Shown: one piece after another, positions 14,375-22,568 of the stretch | Layout: every line of letters begins with the position of its first letter | How positions within the stretch are numbered: the first letter of the stretch is position 1 | Assembly: GCA_035532475.1 (NCBI GenBank) | Contig: DATKQY010000073.1 | Location: 1-25,494, forward strand | Reading direction: 5' to 3' | DNA: 25,494 nt | Source: DATKQY01 sp035532475 | GTDB lineage: Bacteria > Actinomycetota > Acidimicrobiia > Acidimicrobiales > Bog-793 | Notes under the pieces: model-generated | What the model was told of the DNA's origin: nothing | The model's database searches: none | Seen by the model: the letters and a program-made list of their open reading frames with translations, nothing else | Position numbers and translations under genes: made by a program

Positions 14375-15283
14375 TCAGCTCTGGAGATCGCCGACCGCGT
14401 CAGCCAGGCCTTCGAGCTCGTCGAGCCAGTCCGCCGGCGGCTCGAGCGGACGCAGGACGAACTTCGAGAAGCCGACGGCGATGAAGCGCTCGAGCAGGCT
14501 GCGAAGGGCGCGAAGGCCGACCGGGACGAGCTCGTCCACCGGGCGGCCCTTCGAACGGGCGCGCAACGCCTCACGGGCCGTGCCGTCGAGCCCGTGGTGG
14601 GCGTAGCCGACGCTCACCCCGAAGTGCTCGGGACTGATGTGCCGCCCGGCCTCCCCGGCGGCCTCCTCGACCACCTTGCGCCCTTCGGCGGTCTCCTCGG
14701 GCGTGCACATCGCGGGGAGCCAGCCGTCGGCGAGCTGCCCGCACCGCCGGAGCGCGCCGGGCGCGGTGCCCCCGAGCCAGACCTCGAGCGGCTGCTGGAC
14801 GGGGAGGGTCGAGATGGTCGCCTCCTCGAAGTGCCCGGCCGGACCCCGGTAGCTCACCCGCTCGCCGGCCCACAGCCGCCGGAGCAGGGGGAGCGCCTCG
14901 TCGATGACGCTCCCGCGCTGATCGGGGGGGACGCCGACGGCGGTGCGCTCGGGCCCCCGCGCCAGCCCGGGGACGAAGGTCAGGAGGAGGCGCCCCCCTG
15001 AGAGCGAGTCGAGCACGGCGGTCTGCTTCGCCAGGCGCACGAGGTTGCGTCCCGGCAGCAGCATCGTGGTGCCGAGCTTCAGCCTGGGATTGTGCGACCC
15101 GGCCCACGCCAGGCCGACGAGCGGGTCGACCCCTGGCGCGGTGAGCACCTCGGGCAGCCACAGCGAGTCGAAGCCCAGCTCGACGAGGCCGTCGCCCAAC
15201 GAGGCCAGTGCGGCCGCGTCCACCACCGCCGGGCCGGTCCCGATCCCGATCCTGACCCTCAGCGGCCGTCTCCTTGCTGCCAT
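14375..15283 (-). CDS. LLM-class flavin/F420-dependent oxidoreductase
   Basis: Luciferase-like TIM-barrel oxidoreductase of about 302 residues from ATG 15283. Typical features are the N-terminal strand RIGIGTG, then LGDGLVELGFDSLWLPEVL, GTTMLLPGRNLVRLAKQTAV, the central LDSLSGGRLLLTFVPGLARG and the late LGGTAPGALRRCGQLADGWL. It is close to the probable F420-dependent group of actinobacteria (TIGR03854, MSMEG_3544-like, from memory). Whether F420 or FMN is used cannot be decided from sequence alone. The first 30 residues of a longer frame (to 15373) are Gly/Ala/Arg-rich and without similarity, so the internal ATG was chosen; GGAG lies only 2 nt before it, and a start a few codons later is possible. 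Confidence 0.85.
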   Translation of the reverse strand: MAARRRPLRVRIGIGTGPAVVDAAALASLGDGLVELGFDSLWLPEVLTAPGVDPLVGLAWAGSHNPRLKLGTTMLLPGRNLVRLAKQTAVLDSLSGGRLLLTFVPGLARGPERTAVGVPPDQRGSVIDEALPLLRRLWAGERVSYRGPAGHFEEATISTLPVQQPLEVWLGGTAPGALRRCGQLADGWLPAMCTPEETAEGRKVVEEAAGEAGRHISPEHFGVSVGYAHHGLDGTAREALRARSKGRPVDELVPVGLRALRSLLERFIAVGFSKFVLRPLEPPADWLDELEGLADAVGDLQS

Positions 15284-15747
15284 CGCTCCGCGGGCCGGTC
15301 CCCCACGGCCGGGCCCGGCGCACCACCGGGACGCAGCGCAGGCAGGTCCGGCGCCGGCCGCCCGGCCCGGCACAGCTTTCGGGTGCCACGGTACCGGCCG
15401 TGATCGCTTCGCCCGCTCCCCGGGCTGGCGACGCGCCGCCGGCGTCGATATCGCGTCGGTCGCGCCGGGTCGGCAGCACCGATGCGCCGCGCAGGTCGAG
15501 GCCAGCCCGGCTGTCCCGGACGCGGAGCACCACGATCCGGGCGAGCACCATGACGGGCGTCATGAGCACGAAGGTCGTGGTCCACGCCGGGCGGTCGTGT
15601 GGTCGGCGGCGGAGAAGCTGACGACCGAGGAGGAAGCGAGGTCGTCGCATGGCGAGTGCGCCGAGCGCGAGACGGAGCATCGACCGGGCGCGCCGTCCTG
15701 GGCGACGGCGTCAGCGGCGGCCTTCGTCCAGCAGCGGACCGTCCCCG
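15284..15747. other. Gap with a hydrophobic stretch but no supported gene
   Basis: About 464 bases between the LLM gene and the isomerase-like gene. The minus strand from ATG 15680 reads a basic start and a membrane-like segment TFVLMTPVMVLARIVVLRV (about residues 36-54) with high third-position GC. Its frame does not stop before running through the LLM gene in the wrong frame, so an intact gene is unlikely; it may be a decayed small membrane protein. Confidence 0.35.
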
Positions 15748-16407
15748 CTACGCCGAGGTGACGCCGCCGTTCGCTGCGGCCAGCCGGTCGCGGAGCACGG
15801 CCCCACCCTCGCCGCCGAGCCGGTCGGCGCCGGGCCGGCGACCGGCCATGGCAAGCATCAGCGACATCGCCGGGCCGGCGACCTCCGGGCCCGAGCCGTG
15901 GGACCAGTCGGCGTCGGTCGCGACGAGCCGAAAGCCTTCGATCCGCTTCTTCGATCCGAGCGGGAAGCCCATCGCCTTGTACAGATCGAGGCAGGCGAGC
16001 ACGGCGTCGGCCGGTGTCGTCGTCTCGAGCCCGAGCGGCTCGCGGATGTCCGCGCCGTGGACGACGACCTCGCCGAGGAGCGTCACGACGGTCGCGGGCG
16101 GCCGGTTGGTCGTCGAGGTGCGGGCACGCAGGCGTTGCACGATGTCTCCGGTGGGAAGCGCGCCGAGGCGGTGGGCGTCTCGGTCCATCATCGTGTTGAA
16201 GCGGAAGCCGCTGGCGGCCATGCCGCCGAAGAAGCCCAACGGCGTCTGCTCCGCGCCGGCCAGGACGTGCGCCGCGGCGAGCTTGACCGACCATCCTGCG
16301 CACAGCGACGGCCCGGACCACTGCTCGGGCGACAGCCCCGCCAGCGTGTCCGCCAGGGCGCTGCGCTCCGCGTGGATCATCTGCCACGCCTTCACGGCCT
16401 CGGTCAT
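15748..16407 (-). CDS. Mycothiol-dependent maleylpyruvate isomerase-like (DinB-fold) protein
   Basis: 219-residue four-helix DinB/MDMPI-fold protein. Members use mycothiol, the actinobacterial thiol, and a zinc ion in thiol-transfer or isomerisation reactions; most are uncharacterised. The three expected zinc ligands are visible: His47 (KLAAAHVLAG) and Glu113/His117 in the motif GEVVVHGADIREPLG (112-126). Trp30, the GWS at 38-40 and the C-terminal helix AGPAMSLMLAMAGRR are also family-typical. ATG 16407 begins TEAVKAWQMIHAERSALADT, the usual first helix; longer upstream frames add unrelated sequence. A sigma-70-like promoter lies about 125 bases upstream. Substrate unknown; it supports assignment of the host to mycothiol-making actinobacteria. 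Confidence 0.87.
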   Translation of the reverse strand: MTEAVKAWQMIHAERSALADTLAGLSPEQWSGPSLCAGWSVKLAAAHVLAGAEQTPLGFFGGMAASGFRFNTMMDRDAHRLGALPTGDIVQRLRARTSTTNRPPATVVTLLGEVVVHGADIREPLGLETTTPADAVLACLDLYKAMGFPLGSKKRIEGFRLVATDADWSHGSGPEVAGPAMSLMLAMAGRRPGADRLGGEGGAVLRDRLAAANGGVTSA

Positions 16408-16532
16408 GTCGGTCTCGCTCTCGTCGGGGTTGGTCGCCGCCGATCGCTCGCGGTGGCGATCGCTCGGGCTCGGGTGGCCTGCCGGCGCTCCGTCACGGGC
16501 GATGCCCTGCGCCGCCCGGCATCCACCGACGA

Positions 16533-16562
16533 AGTGTAAGGTAGATCTTTCGTAAGAGTCAA
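16533..16562 (-). promoter_or_regulatory. Sigma-70-like promoter for the isomerase-like gene
   Basis: On the minus strand TTGACT (16557-16562) is followed after 18 bases by TACACT (16533-16538). The surroundings (16533-16565) are unusually AT-rich for this window. A GTAAG direct repeat (plus strand, 16536-16540 and 16552-16556) lies between the boxes and could be a regulator site. Confidence 0.5.
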
Positions 16563-16678
16563 CGAACGATGCGCGTGGCCGGACCGGGTCGCCGCCGGTC
16601 GTCGACCGGTGGGAAGCGACCACGGCGATTCGCCGGGGTCCCCCGGCCGGTCGGGCCGAGGGCGGGGAGGCGATCGCG

Positions 16679-17070
16679 ATGACCTACGAGTTCACCGTGT
16701 CCGACGTGCTGCCGGCCGCGCCGGGCGCCGTAGTCGACGCCTGGATGGACAGCGGGGCGCACGGCGCGATGACCGGTGGCTCCGCCGAGATCGACCCGCG
16801 GCGCGCGGCGCCTTGTCGGCCTGGGACGGGTGCATCACCGGCGTCACCCGCGCGCTCGATCCCGGGCGCCGGATCGTCCAGTCGTGGAGGACGGCGGAGT
16901 TCTCCGACGACGACGACTCCCGGATCGAGGTCGATCTCGAACCAGTCGATCAGGCGACGAGGATCACCCTGCGCCACAGCAACGTCCCCGACGGTCACCT
17001 CGGCTACGAGAACGGCGGGTGGCAAGAGCGCTACTTCGATCCGATGAAGGCGTCCTTCGCCGGCGACTGA
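16679..17070 (+). pseudogene. SRPBCC/AHSA1-like protein with a single-base frameshift
   Basis: From ATG 16679 (GGGGAGG about 9 nt upstream) the frame reads MTYEFTVSDVLPAAPGAVVD and MTGGSAEIDPR. After one missing base near 16798-16806 the next frame carries GALSAWDGCITG, LDPGRRIVQSWRTAEFSDDD and LRHSNVPDGHLGYENGGWQE, to TGA 17070. Together these give a complete SRPBCC domain of about 130 residues of the AHSA1/START-like group, which binds hydrophobic ligands in a helix-grip cavity. Everything except the one lesion looks well preserved, so a recent mutation or a sequence error is likely. The function of the family is not defined. Confidence 0.75.
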
Positions 17071-17139
17071 GCGCGCCGACGCGGAGGGCTCGAGCTGGGG
17101 TCGGGCCTGAGGCGCCGGCGCGACCTGACGCCGCCCTCC

Positions 17140-18993
17140 CTACGGGGAGGTCGTCGCGGCCTCGCCACGACGAACCTCGCGGCGAGGGCCCGGGCCGGAC
17201 GGCGGGGCGCCCTCGCGGCCGTGGCGGCCAGCGCTGCCCTCGACCGCCTGGCGTCGCAGGCGGTCGAGGAGGTCCGAGGCGCTGAGCGTCGCGGCAAGCA
17301 GACCGGTGAGCAGCTCGAGCGGCTCGACCTCGTCGCCGCTCAGCGCGCGCGGCGTGGAGCTCGCCAGCACGACGAGCCCGAGGTCGTCGCCGCCTGAGCG
17401 CAGCGGCAGGACGACGACCGCTCGCGCCGAGGCGCGCAGCGACTCGGTCCCGACGAAGCCCCGCCCGGTGGCGTCGTTCGCGGTGTAGCAGGAGCTGACA
17501 TCGGCGACGAGGCCCTCCAGCGCCACGAGCTCGTCCACGGGAAGCCGGGCCATGACGGCGCCGAGGGCACCGAGGGCGGAGACGACCTCCGGGGTGTCGC
17601 CCTGGTGGCGCGCCAGGCAGACCGAGTCCATTCCCGAGGCCTCCCGGAGCGCGTCGAGCGCCCGTTCTGGTGCGTGCAGCTCGAGGGTCAGCTTCGAGAT
17701 CGCCACCGCGGCCTGCGCGGCGCGCCGCCATGGAGTCTCGCGCCCCCTCCGGCCGAGGATGCGGAGCCGCCGACCGAGCAGGTCCGCGCAGTCGTGGAGG
17801 AGCTCGAGCGTGCCTGGCGGGAGCGAGCTCAACGACTCGACGTTGAGCGCGCCGACCGAGCGGCCCTCGACCATCACCGGCACGCAGGCTTCGGCCATCA
17901 CTCCCGGGATCGCCTCGAGGTAGTCGTCGCAGCCGGCGACGTCTTCGATGACGACCGCCTCTTGTGCCGCCCAGGTCCTGCCCGTGATGCCGGCGGTGCC
18001 GGACATCCCGTCGAGCACCTGCCAGAGCCCCCGCTGGGCGACGCAGCGGAGCCGCCCGCCGCGCTCGAGGTAGAGGCTCGACAGCAGCCCGCGGCGGTGG
18101 AGGTGCTCGACGATCGCCTCGGCCGCGCAGCGGGCGTCGGCGGCGAGGGCCACCTTGCGGACCAGCGCCTCGAACTCGGATCCCCCCGACGCCGCCGCAC
18201 CCGGTGCGCGGCGCACCTCCGGCGCGCCCGCCGCCGGCTCCTCGAGGGCGTGTCCCGGCCACGGCGCCGCCGGGCGGGCGAAGAGGTAGCCCTGCGCCAG
18301 GTGGACCTGGGCCTCGCGCAGGATCTCGAGCTCGTCGGCGGTCTCGACGCCTTCGGCGACGACGGTGCTGCCCACCTCCCTAGCGAACGCGACGAGGGAG
18401 TGGACGAGCGCGCGCCGGTTCCGGTCGTCGGCGATGCCCCGCACGAGGGAGCGGTCGATCTTCAAGAAGTCGGGCGAGAGCTCGATGACGTGGCGCAGGC
18501 TCGAATGCCCCGCCCCGGTGTCGTCGATCGCCAGGTGGGCGCGGCGCGAGAGCCAGGGGAGCAGGTCCTGGCGCAGGCGGAGGTAGTCGGCGACGGCCTC
18601 CTGCTCGGTGACCTCGATCACGAGCCGGTCCGGCAGCGCGCCGCGGAGCCCCAGCAGGTCCGGCTCGGCGAGGACGGCCGGGCTTACGTTCACGAAGAGG
18701 AGGGTGTCCCCCGGTGGCGGCCCGAGGGCGGCGATCGCCCGCCAGCACGCGATCTCGAGACGCGGCCTCATGCCGAGCTCGCCCGCGCGCTCGAGCCACC
18801 AGTCCGGGCCGAGGCGCGGGCGCGTCGGCATTCGGGCGAGCGCCTCGTAGCCGACGATGGCGAGGTCGGCGAGGCGCACGATCGGCTGGACCACCGGGCG
18901 GATGACGCCCGGCACGCAGAGACCTTCCAGGGTCGCGAGGAGCGACACGTCCTCGACGAGAGACGTGGGTCGCAACGGCGCGGTGGACGGCAT
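17140..18993 (-). CDS. EAL-domain c-di-GMP phosphodiesterase with two GAF-like domains
   Basis: 617 residues with an unusual order: EAL domain first (about 30-245), then two GAF-like sensor regions (about 265-415 and 435-585). Catalytic and metal-site residues are present: PVVQPIV (33-39), EALAR (50-54), Asn102, Glu127, the double Asp157-Asp158 in AIDDTGAG, Lys178 in FLKIDRSLV, Glu214 and Glu217 in VAEGVET, and Gln234. It should therefore be able to cleave c-di-GMP to pGpG. No GGDEF domain and no membrane segment, so probably cytosolic. The first GAF keeps VIEDVAGCDDYLEAIPGV and AEACVPVMVEGRSVGALNVE, typical ligand-pocket strands. The extreme C-terminus is low-complexity. The ATG at 18993 lacks a clear ribosome site. 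Confidence 0.88.
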   Translation of the reverse strand: MPSTAPLRPTSLVEDVSLLATLEGLCVPGVIRPVVQPIVRLADLAIVGYEALARMPTRPRLGPDWWLERAGELGMRPRLEIACWRAIAALGPPPGDTLLFVNVSPAVLAEPDLLGLRGALPDRLVIEVTEQEAVADYLRLRQDLLPWLSRRAHLAIDDTGAGHSSLRHVIELSPDFLKIDRSLVRGIADDRNRRALVHSLVAFAREVGSTVVAEGVETADELEILREAQVHLAQGYLFARPAAPWPGHALEEPAAGAPEVRRAPGAAASGGSEFEALVRKVALAADARCAAEAIVEHLHRRGLLSSLYLERGGRLRCVAQRGLWQVLDGMSGTAGITGRTWAAQEAVVIEDVAGCDDYLEAIPGVMAEACVPVMVEGRSVGALNVESLSSLPPGTLELLHDCADLLGRRLRILGRRGRETPWRRAAQAAVAISKLTLELHAPERALDALREASGMDSVCLARHQGDTPEVVSALGALGAVMARLPVDELVALEGLVADVSSCYTANDATGRGFVGTESLRASARAVVVLPLRSGGDDLGLVVLASSTPRALSGDEVEPLELLTGLLAATLSASDLLDRLRRQAVEGSAGRHGREGAPPSGPGPRREVRRGEAATTSP

Positions 18994-19152
18994 GCACTCA
19001 CTGACGGCACCGCGGCGCGCCGGGTTCAGCGCTGTCCGGATGGGACGAACGCCGGTCGCCTAGCGCCACGGGCCCCGGCGGCTGCGCCGGCCGGCGGCGA
19101 TCCGCTTCCTCGGCGCGCGCGCCGGCGGGGAGGGGCGGGGATCCGGGCGGGC

Positions 19153-19785
19153 CTACCCGGCCGCGTCGTCGGCCTGCGGACCCCGGTGCCGACGGTATCG
19201 GCGCCGGAAGTCCTCCACGGACAGGGCCCGCAGGTCTTGTTGGATCCGGTCGCGCCACGTCTCCAGCTCCGATCGGAGCGTGATGCCCCGGACCCGCCAA
19301 AGCACGGCGCCGGAGGAGCGCTCCACGATGCCGAGGCTCGTCGAGCGAGCGACCGGCTCGGCCCCCCCGCCGAGGAGCGCCGACGCGAGATTGACCGCGA
19401 GGCCCTTCGCCAGGGTGACGGGAACCGCCTGCACGGACTCGCGCAGCTCGAACACGGTCCGAGCCGGCGGGCCGCCGTCGGCGGGCTGCCAGAGGTAGTC
19501 CTGCTTGCAGGCCTCGAACAGCGCGCGGGAAAGCGCCCCCTGCTCGAGGCGAGCGGCCAGCTCGCCGAGGTCGGCCGCAGAAAGCGAATCGGCGGTGAAC
19601 TCCCCGGCCCCGGCCCCGACCGCGGCCCGGATGGCCGTCTGCCGCCTCTCGAGCTCGTCCGAGCGCAAGTAGCCGCGCTCGGCGAGCCGGCGGAACCGCT
19701 CGAGCTCCTCTTCCGCCTCCTCGTCCGCGAGGTCGGCGGCCACCGCCGGCTCTCCTCCGGGTGCGCCGGGTCCCGCCGGCGTCAC
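19153..19785 (-). CDS. Hypothetical protein, no recognised family
   Basis: 210-residue soluble protein starting at a GTG (19785). The N-terminal part (about 25-52) is strongly charged, with AEEELERFRRLAERGYLRSD, a helical-hairpin shape reminiscent of SHOCT-type oligomerisation motifs but at the wrong end. The rest is mixed: FEACKQDYLWQPADGG, a Leu/Ala stretch (LAKGLAVNLASALLGGG, 124-140) too short and polar for a confident membrane helix, and a C-terminal basic helix LETWRDRIQQDLRALSVEDF. No catalytic pattern was found. Sharp third-position GC and consistent amino-acid composition argue it is real. It lies downstream of the YihY gene on the same strand with a 137-base gap. Confidence 0.6.
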   Translation of the reverse strand: MTPAGPGAPGGEPAVAADLADEEAEEELERFRRLAERGYLRSDELERRQTAIRAAVGAGAGEFTADSLSAADLGELAARLEQGALSRALFEACKQDYLWQPADGGPPARTVFELRESVQAVPVTLAKGLAVNLASALLGGGAEPVARSTSLGIVERSSGAVLWRVRGITLRSELETWRDRIQQDLRALSVEDFRRRYRRHRGPQADDAAG

Positions 19786-19922
19786 CGTCGAGCTCGCGCA
19801 GCTTCCACGAGCCCGGAGGTTAGCTGCGCTTCGTCAGGTCGCCAGAGGTTCGAGGGGCGGGCGTGCCGCCAGGCGGCGTGACCTTGCCCGCCCGCTCGAC
19901 GTGCCGGTCCCGGCGCGCCCGA

Positions 19923-20831
19923 TCACGAGCCGCCCGGGCGCTCGAACGCGGCGTTGATCTCACCGCCGAGGAAAATCGCCATGCCGGTCAGGTAGAGCCA
20001 GAAGATGAGGATGGCGACGCCCGCGAACGCCCCGTAGGTCCGGGAGTAGGAGCCGGACAACGAGGTGTAGAAGGAGAACGCCACCGAGATGACCGCCCAC
20101 AGCGCGGTCGCCACCACCGCGCCCGGGCTGAGCCACTGCCAGCGCGCCTCGGGCCGGTTCGGGGCCAGGTAGTACAGCATCGAGAAGAGCAGGCCGATCA
20201 GCGCGATGGCGACCACCCAGCGCAGCACTGTCCAGCCGACGACGAACGCGCCGCCCGCGACCGGCGCGGCGTGCTCCAGGCTGCTGCCGATCGCCTGCCC
20301 GAAGACGACGAGCGCCGAGGCTCCGCCGCCGAGGACGACCGCGGCGAGCAGGAGTGGCAGCGCACGGGCGCGCTTGTTGAGAAATGTCCGGTCTGCGCTG
20401 ACGTCGTAGGCCATGTCGAGCCCCTCCTGGACGATGACCATGCCCGAGGTCGCGCTCCACAGCGCTACGAGCCCGGCGATCACGACCGTCGTCACCGCCC
20501 CGCTGGCACGGCCCTCGGACTGCTTGATCGCCGTGGTGAAGACCCCGGCCGCGCCGGCCGGCAGCGCCCTGGTCACGCCGTGGATCAGCCGGGCGGTGAC
20601 GCTGCTCGGGATGTTGACGAGCGCCGAGACGCCGAGCAGGGCGACGATGATCGGGAACAGCGACAGGAACCAGCGGTACGCGAAGCACCCGGCGGCGACG
20701 GAGATGCGGTCCTTCTTCATGTGGGCACGCGCCGAGCTGAGCGCCGCCTTCCAGCCCGGAGCGGTCAACCCGCGACGGTGCCGGGCCCGGGTGGAGGCAC
20801 CTGTCGGCGGCTGCCCACTCAGCGTCGTCAT
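19923..20831 (-). CDS. YihY/BrkB family inner membrane protein
   Basis: 302-residue polytopic membrane protein of the YihY/virulence factor BrkB family (once misnamed RNase BN). About six hydrophobic segments lie near residues 45-68, 112-132, 158-183, 194-218, 232-254 and 264-290. Family hallmarks are FAYRWFLSLFPIIVALLGV after the first basic region, YYLAPNRPEARWQWLSPGAV, and the C-terminal YGAFAGVAILIFWLYLTGMA with FLGGEINAAFE. The role is unknown; transport or efflux has been proposed. The N-terminal 25 residues and the GGS tail are variable. The start at ATG 20831 has GGAG about 11 nt upstream. Confidence 0.9.
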   Translation of the reverse strand: MTTLSGQPPTGASTRARHRRGLTAPGWKAALSSARAHMKKDRISVAAGCFAYRWFLSLFPIIVALLGVSALVNIPSSVTARLIHGVTRALPAGAAGVFTTAIKQSEGRASGAVTTVVIAGLVALWSATSGMVIVQEGLDMAYDVSADRTFLNKRARALPLLLAAVVLGGGASALVVFGQAIGSSLEHAAPVAGGAFVVGWTVLRWVVAIALIGLLFSMLYYLAPNRPEARWQWLSPGAVVATALWAVISVAFSFYTSLSGSYSRTYGAFAGVAILIFWLYLTGMAIFLGGEINAAFERPGGS

Positions 20832-21118
20832 CGCCGTACCGTCTCCACGCCGCCCGGCCCTCCCCGCGTCACTCCGAGTCGCCCCGGATCACCTCGTTCT
20901 CCGGGCCCTGACTACCCGTTGTCGCGAGGCACCATGCCGAGTGGCAGGGACGCATCGGCGACCAGATGGGGACGCCAGGGGCTGACGCCTCCCGCTCAGA
21001 TCCGTCATCTTGGCCCTTCGCCGTGCGACGGCGGGCGGCCCCAGGGGCGGTGCATCCGCACGGCCCCTCCCCGCTGAGACCCCGCGCCCGGGCACGACCG
21101 AGCGCGGAGCGGGCGCGA

Positions 21119-21378
21119 TCAGTAGACGCGGTCCTCGGTCGTCGAGGTCGTCGTCTCGCCGCCCGGCCCGTCGACGACCGTCCGACGCCGGCGCGTGGAA
21201 CCGCCGCCGACCCCGCCCCAGGCGCTCCAGAAGGCGAGCGAGAGAGGAAGCCCACCGCCCCGACGATCAGCAGGATCACGCGCACGGCGTGGACGTTGAA
21301 GCCGCGGGTGGCGATCGTGACCGCAAACCTCAAGATGGCGCCGACCGCGAATATGACGAGACTCGTTCCGATTCCGAC
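21119..21378 (-). pseudogene. DUF6458-like small membrane protein, frameshifted and without a normal start
   Basis: The minus strand encodes VGIGTSLVIFAVGAILRFAV, VHAVRVILLIVGAVGFL, then (one base missing near 21255) LSLAFWSAWGGVGGG and RRRRTVVDGPGGETTTSTTE, ending at TGA 21119. This is the pattern of the roughly 85-residue two-helix DUF6458 proteins common in actinobacteria. The expected first codon (V of VGIGTS) is GTC, not GTG, although GAGAGGAG lies 8 nt before it. Thus both the start and the frame are damaged. An ATC two codons earlier could act as a rare start. The function of the family is unknown. Confidence 0.6.
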
Positions 21379-21508
21379 GATGAGGACTCCTCTCCGCGAT
21401 GTCGCACGGCGCTTGCCCCGGAGCCGGAGGCCGTAAGCGTCGCTGGCGCGGCGGAGCGGCCGCTCGGTCGACGACGCGGCGCACGTCGATCGGGCGGGCA
21501 ACTCCTGG

Positions 21509-22387
21509 TCAGCCGAGCGCGACCAGGCTCGTGACGTCGTCCCGGGGCAGCTCGCCGTGGACGAACGCCGAGACCTCGACCTCGAGCAGCTGGACGTTGC
21601 CGCCGTAGGTCGACAGGAAGGCCGTGTCCGCCGCGTCGCGCCCGGTGCAGATGCGCAACAGGCTCGATCGTGGAGCGAGCAAGGTGGCGTCGAGGACCGT
21701 CCACTCCCCGCCGATCGCGGCCTCGGCGACCGCGTGGAAATCCATCGGGGAAAGTCCCGGCGCGTAGACCGCGGCGAGCCGGGCCGGCACGTCGAGCGCG
21801 CGGAGCAGCGCGATCACCAGATGTGCGTAGTCCCGGCAGACCCCTTGGCGTTGGAGCAGCGTCTCGACCGCGCCGTCGGTGTGCCGGCTGCTGCCCGGCA
21901 CGTACGACAGGTGTGTCCCGACCCACGACGAGACGGCGGACAGCAGGTCCCGCCCGGTGCCGATGCCGGCGAACTCCGCGCGCGCCGTCGCAGCCAGGCG
22001 GTCGGCCTCCGCGTAGCGGCTCGGACGGAGGTAGCAGATCGCGTCGGCGGCGCTCAGCGCGCCTGGCGCGGACCGGCCGCGGACGGTGGCGTCGTAGCTC
22101 ACCTCGACGCGCCCGGGGCCGGTGGAGAAGCGGTGGACCCTCGCCATCGCCGGGATCCTCACCTCGTCGGCCTCGAGCGGCGCGCCGTCGCAGGCGACGC
22201 TGAGCGATTCGGTGACGCCTGCCGGGTCCACCGGCGCGACCTGGAGCATCAGGTCCGTCGGTTCGATGACCTCGAGGACCAGTCGGGCGCCGACCGTGCG
22301 GACGATCCCCTCCGCGGCGGCGCCCTCGTCCGCGACCCCGCCGCCCGGTCCGGCCGCCGGTCCCTCGAGCTGACGCTCCCGTGCCAT
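21509..22387 (-). CDS. Transglutaminase-like domain protein
   Basis: 292-residue cytosolic protein of the transglutaminase-like superfamily (bacterial cysteine-protease-like group). The catalytic triad is clear: Cys184 in QGVCRDYAHLVIALLRAL, His218 in MDFHAVAEA and Asp233 in WTVLDATLL. Before it lies the N-terminal beta domain (about 28-110) with EPTDLMLQVAP and FSTGPGRVEVSYDATV, as in such proteins, and the helix ICYLRPSRYAEADRL (117-131). Related genes are often found with alpha-E/circularly-permuted ATP-grasp genes, which are not present here. No signal peptide. The substrate is unknown; proteolysis or amide exchange is inferred from the triad. Confidence 0.87.
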   Translation of the reverse strand: MARERQLEGPAAGPGGGVADEGAAAEGIVRTVGARLVLEVIEPTDLMLQVAPVDPAGVTESLSVACDGAPLEADEVRIPAMARVHRFSTGPGRVEVSYDATVRGRSAPGALSAADAICYLRPSRYAEADRLAATARAEFAGIGTGRDLLSAVSSWVGTHLSYVPGSSRHTDGAVETLLQRQGVCRDYAHLVIALLRALDVPARLAAVYAPGLSPMDFHAVAEAAIGGEWTVLDATLLAPRSSLLRICTGRDAADTAFLSTYGGNVQLLEVEVSAFVHGELPRDDVTSLVALG

Positions 22388-22568
22388 GTCCGAGCCTACC
22401 CATGGGCGTGCAGCCCGACGCCGGGACCGTCGCGCGGGAGGCGCGGTGTGCCGCGGCGAGCAGACGGGTTCCCCGAGCGGCAGGGAGGATCCGTGCGTGC
22501 AGGCGAGCGGGCCTACTAGGCGTCCGGGTGGGGGACGTGATGATCGTGGTGCCCCGCGACGCCGGCGC

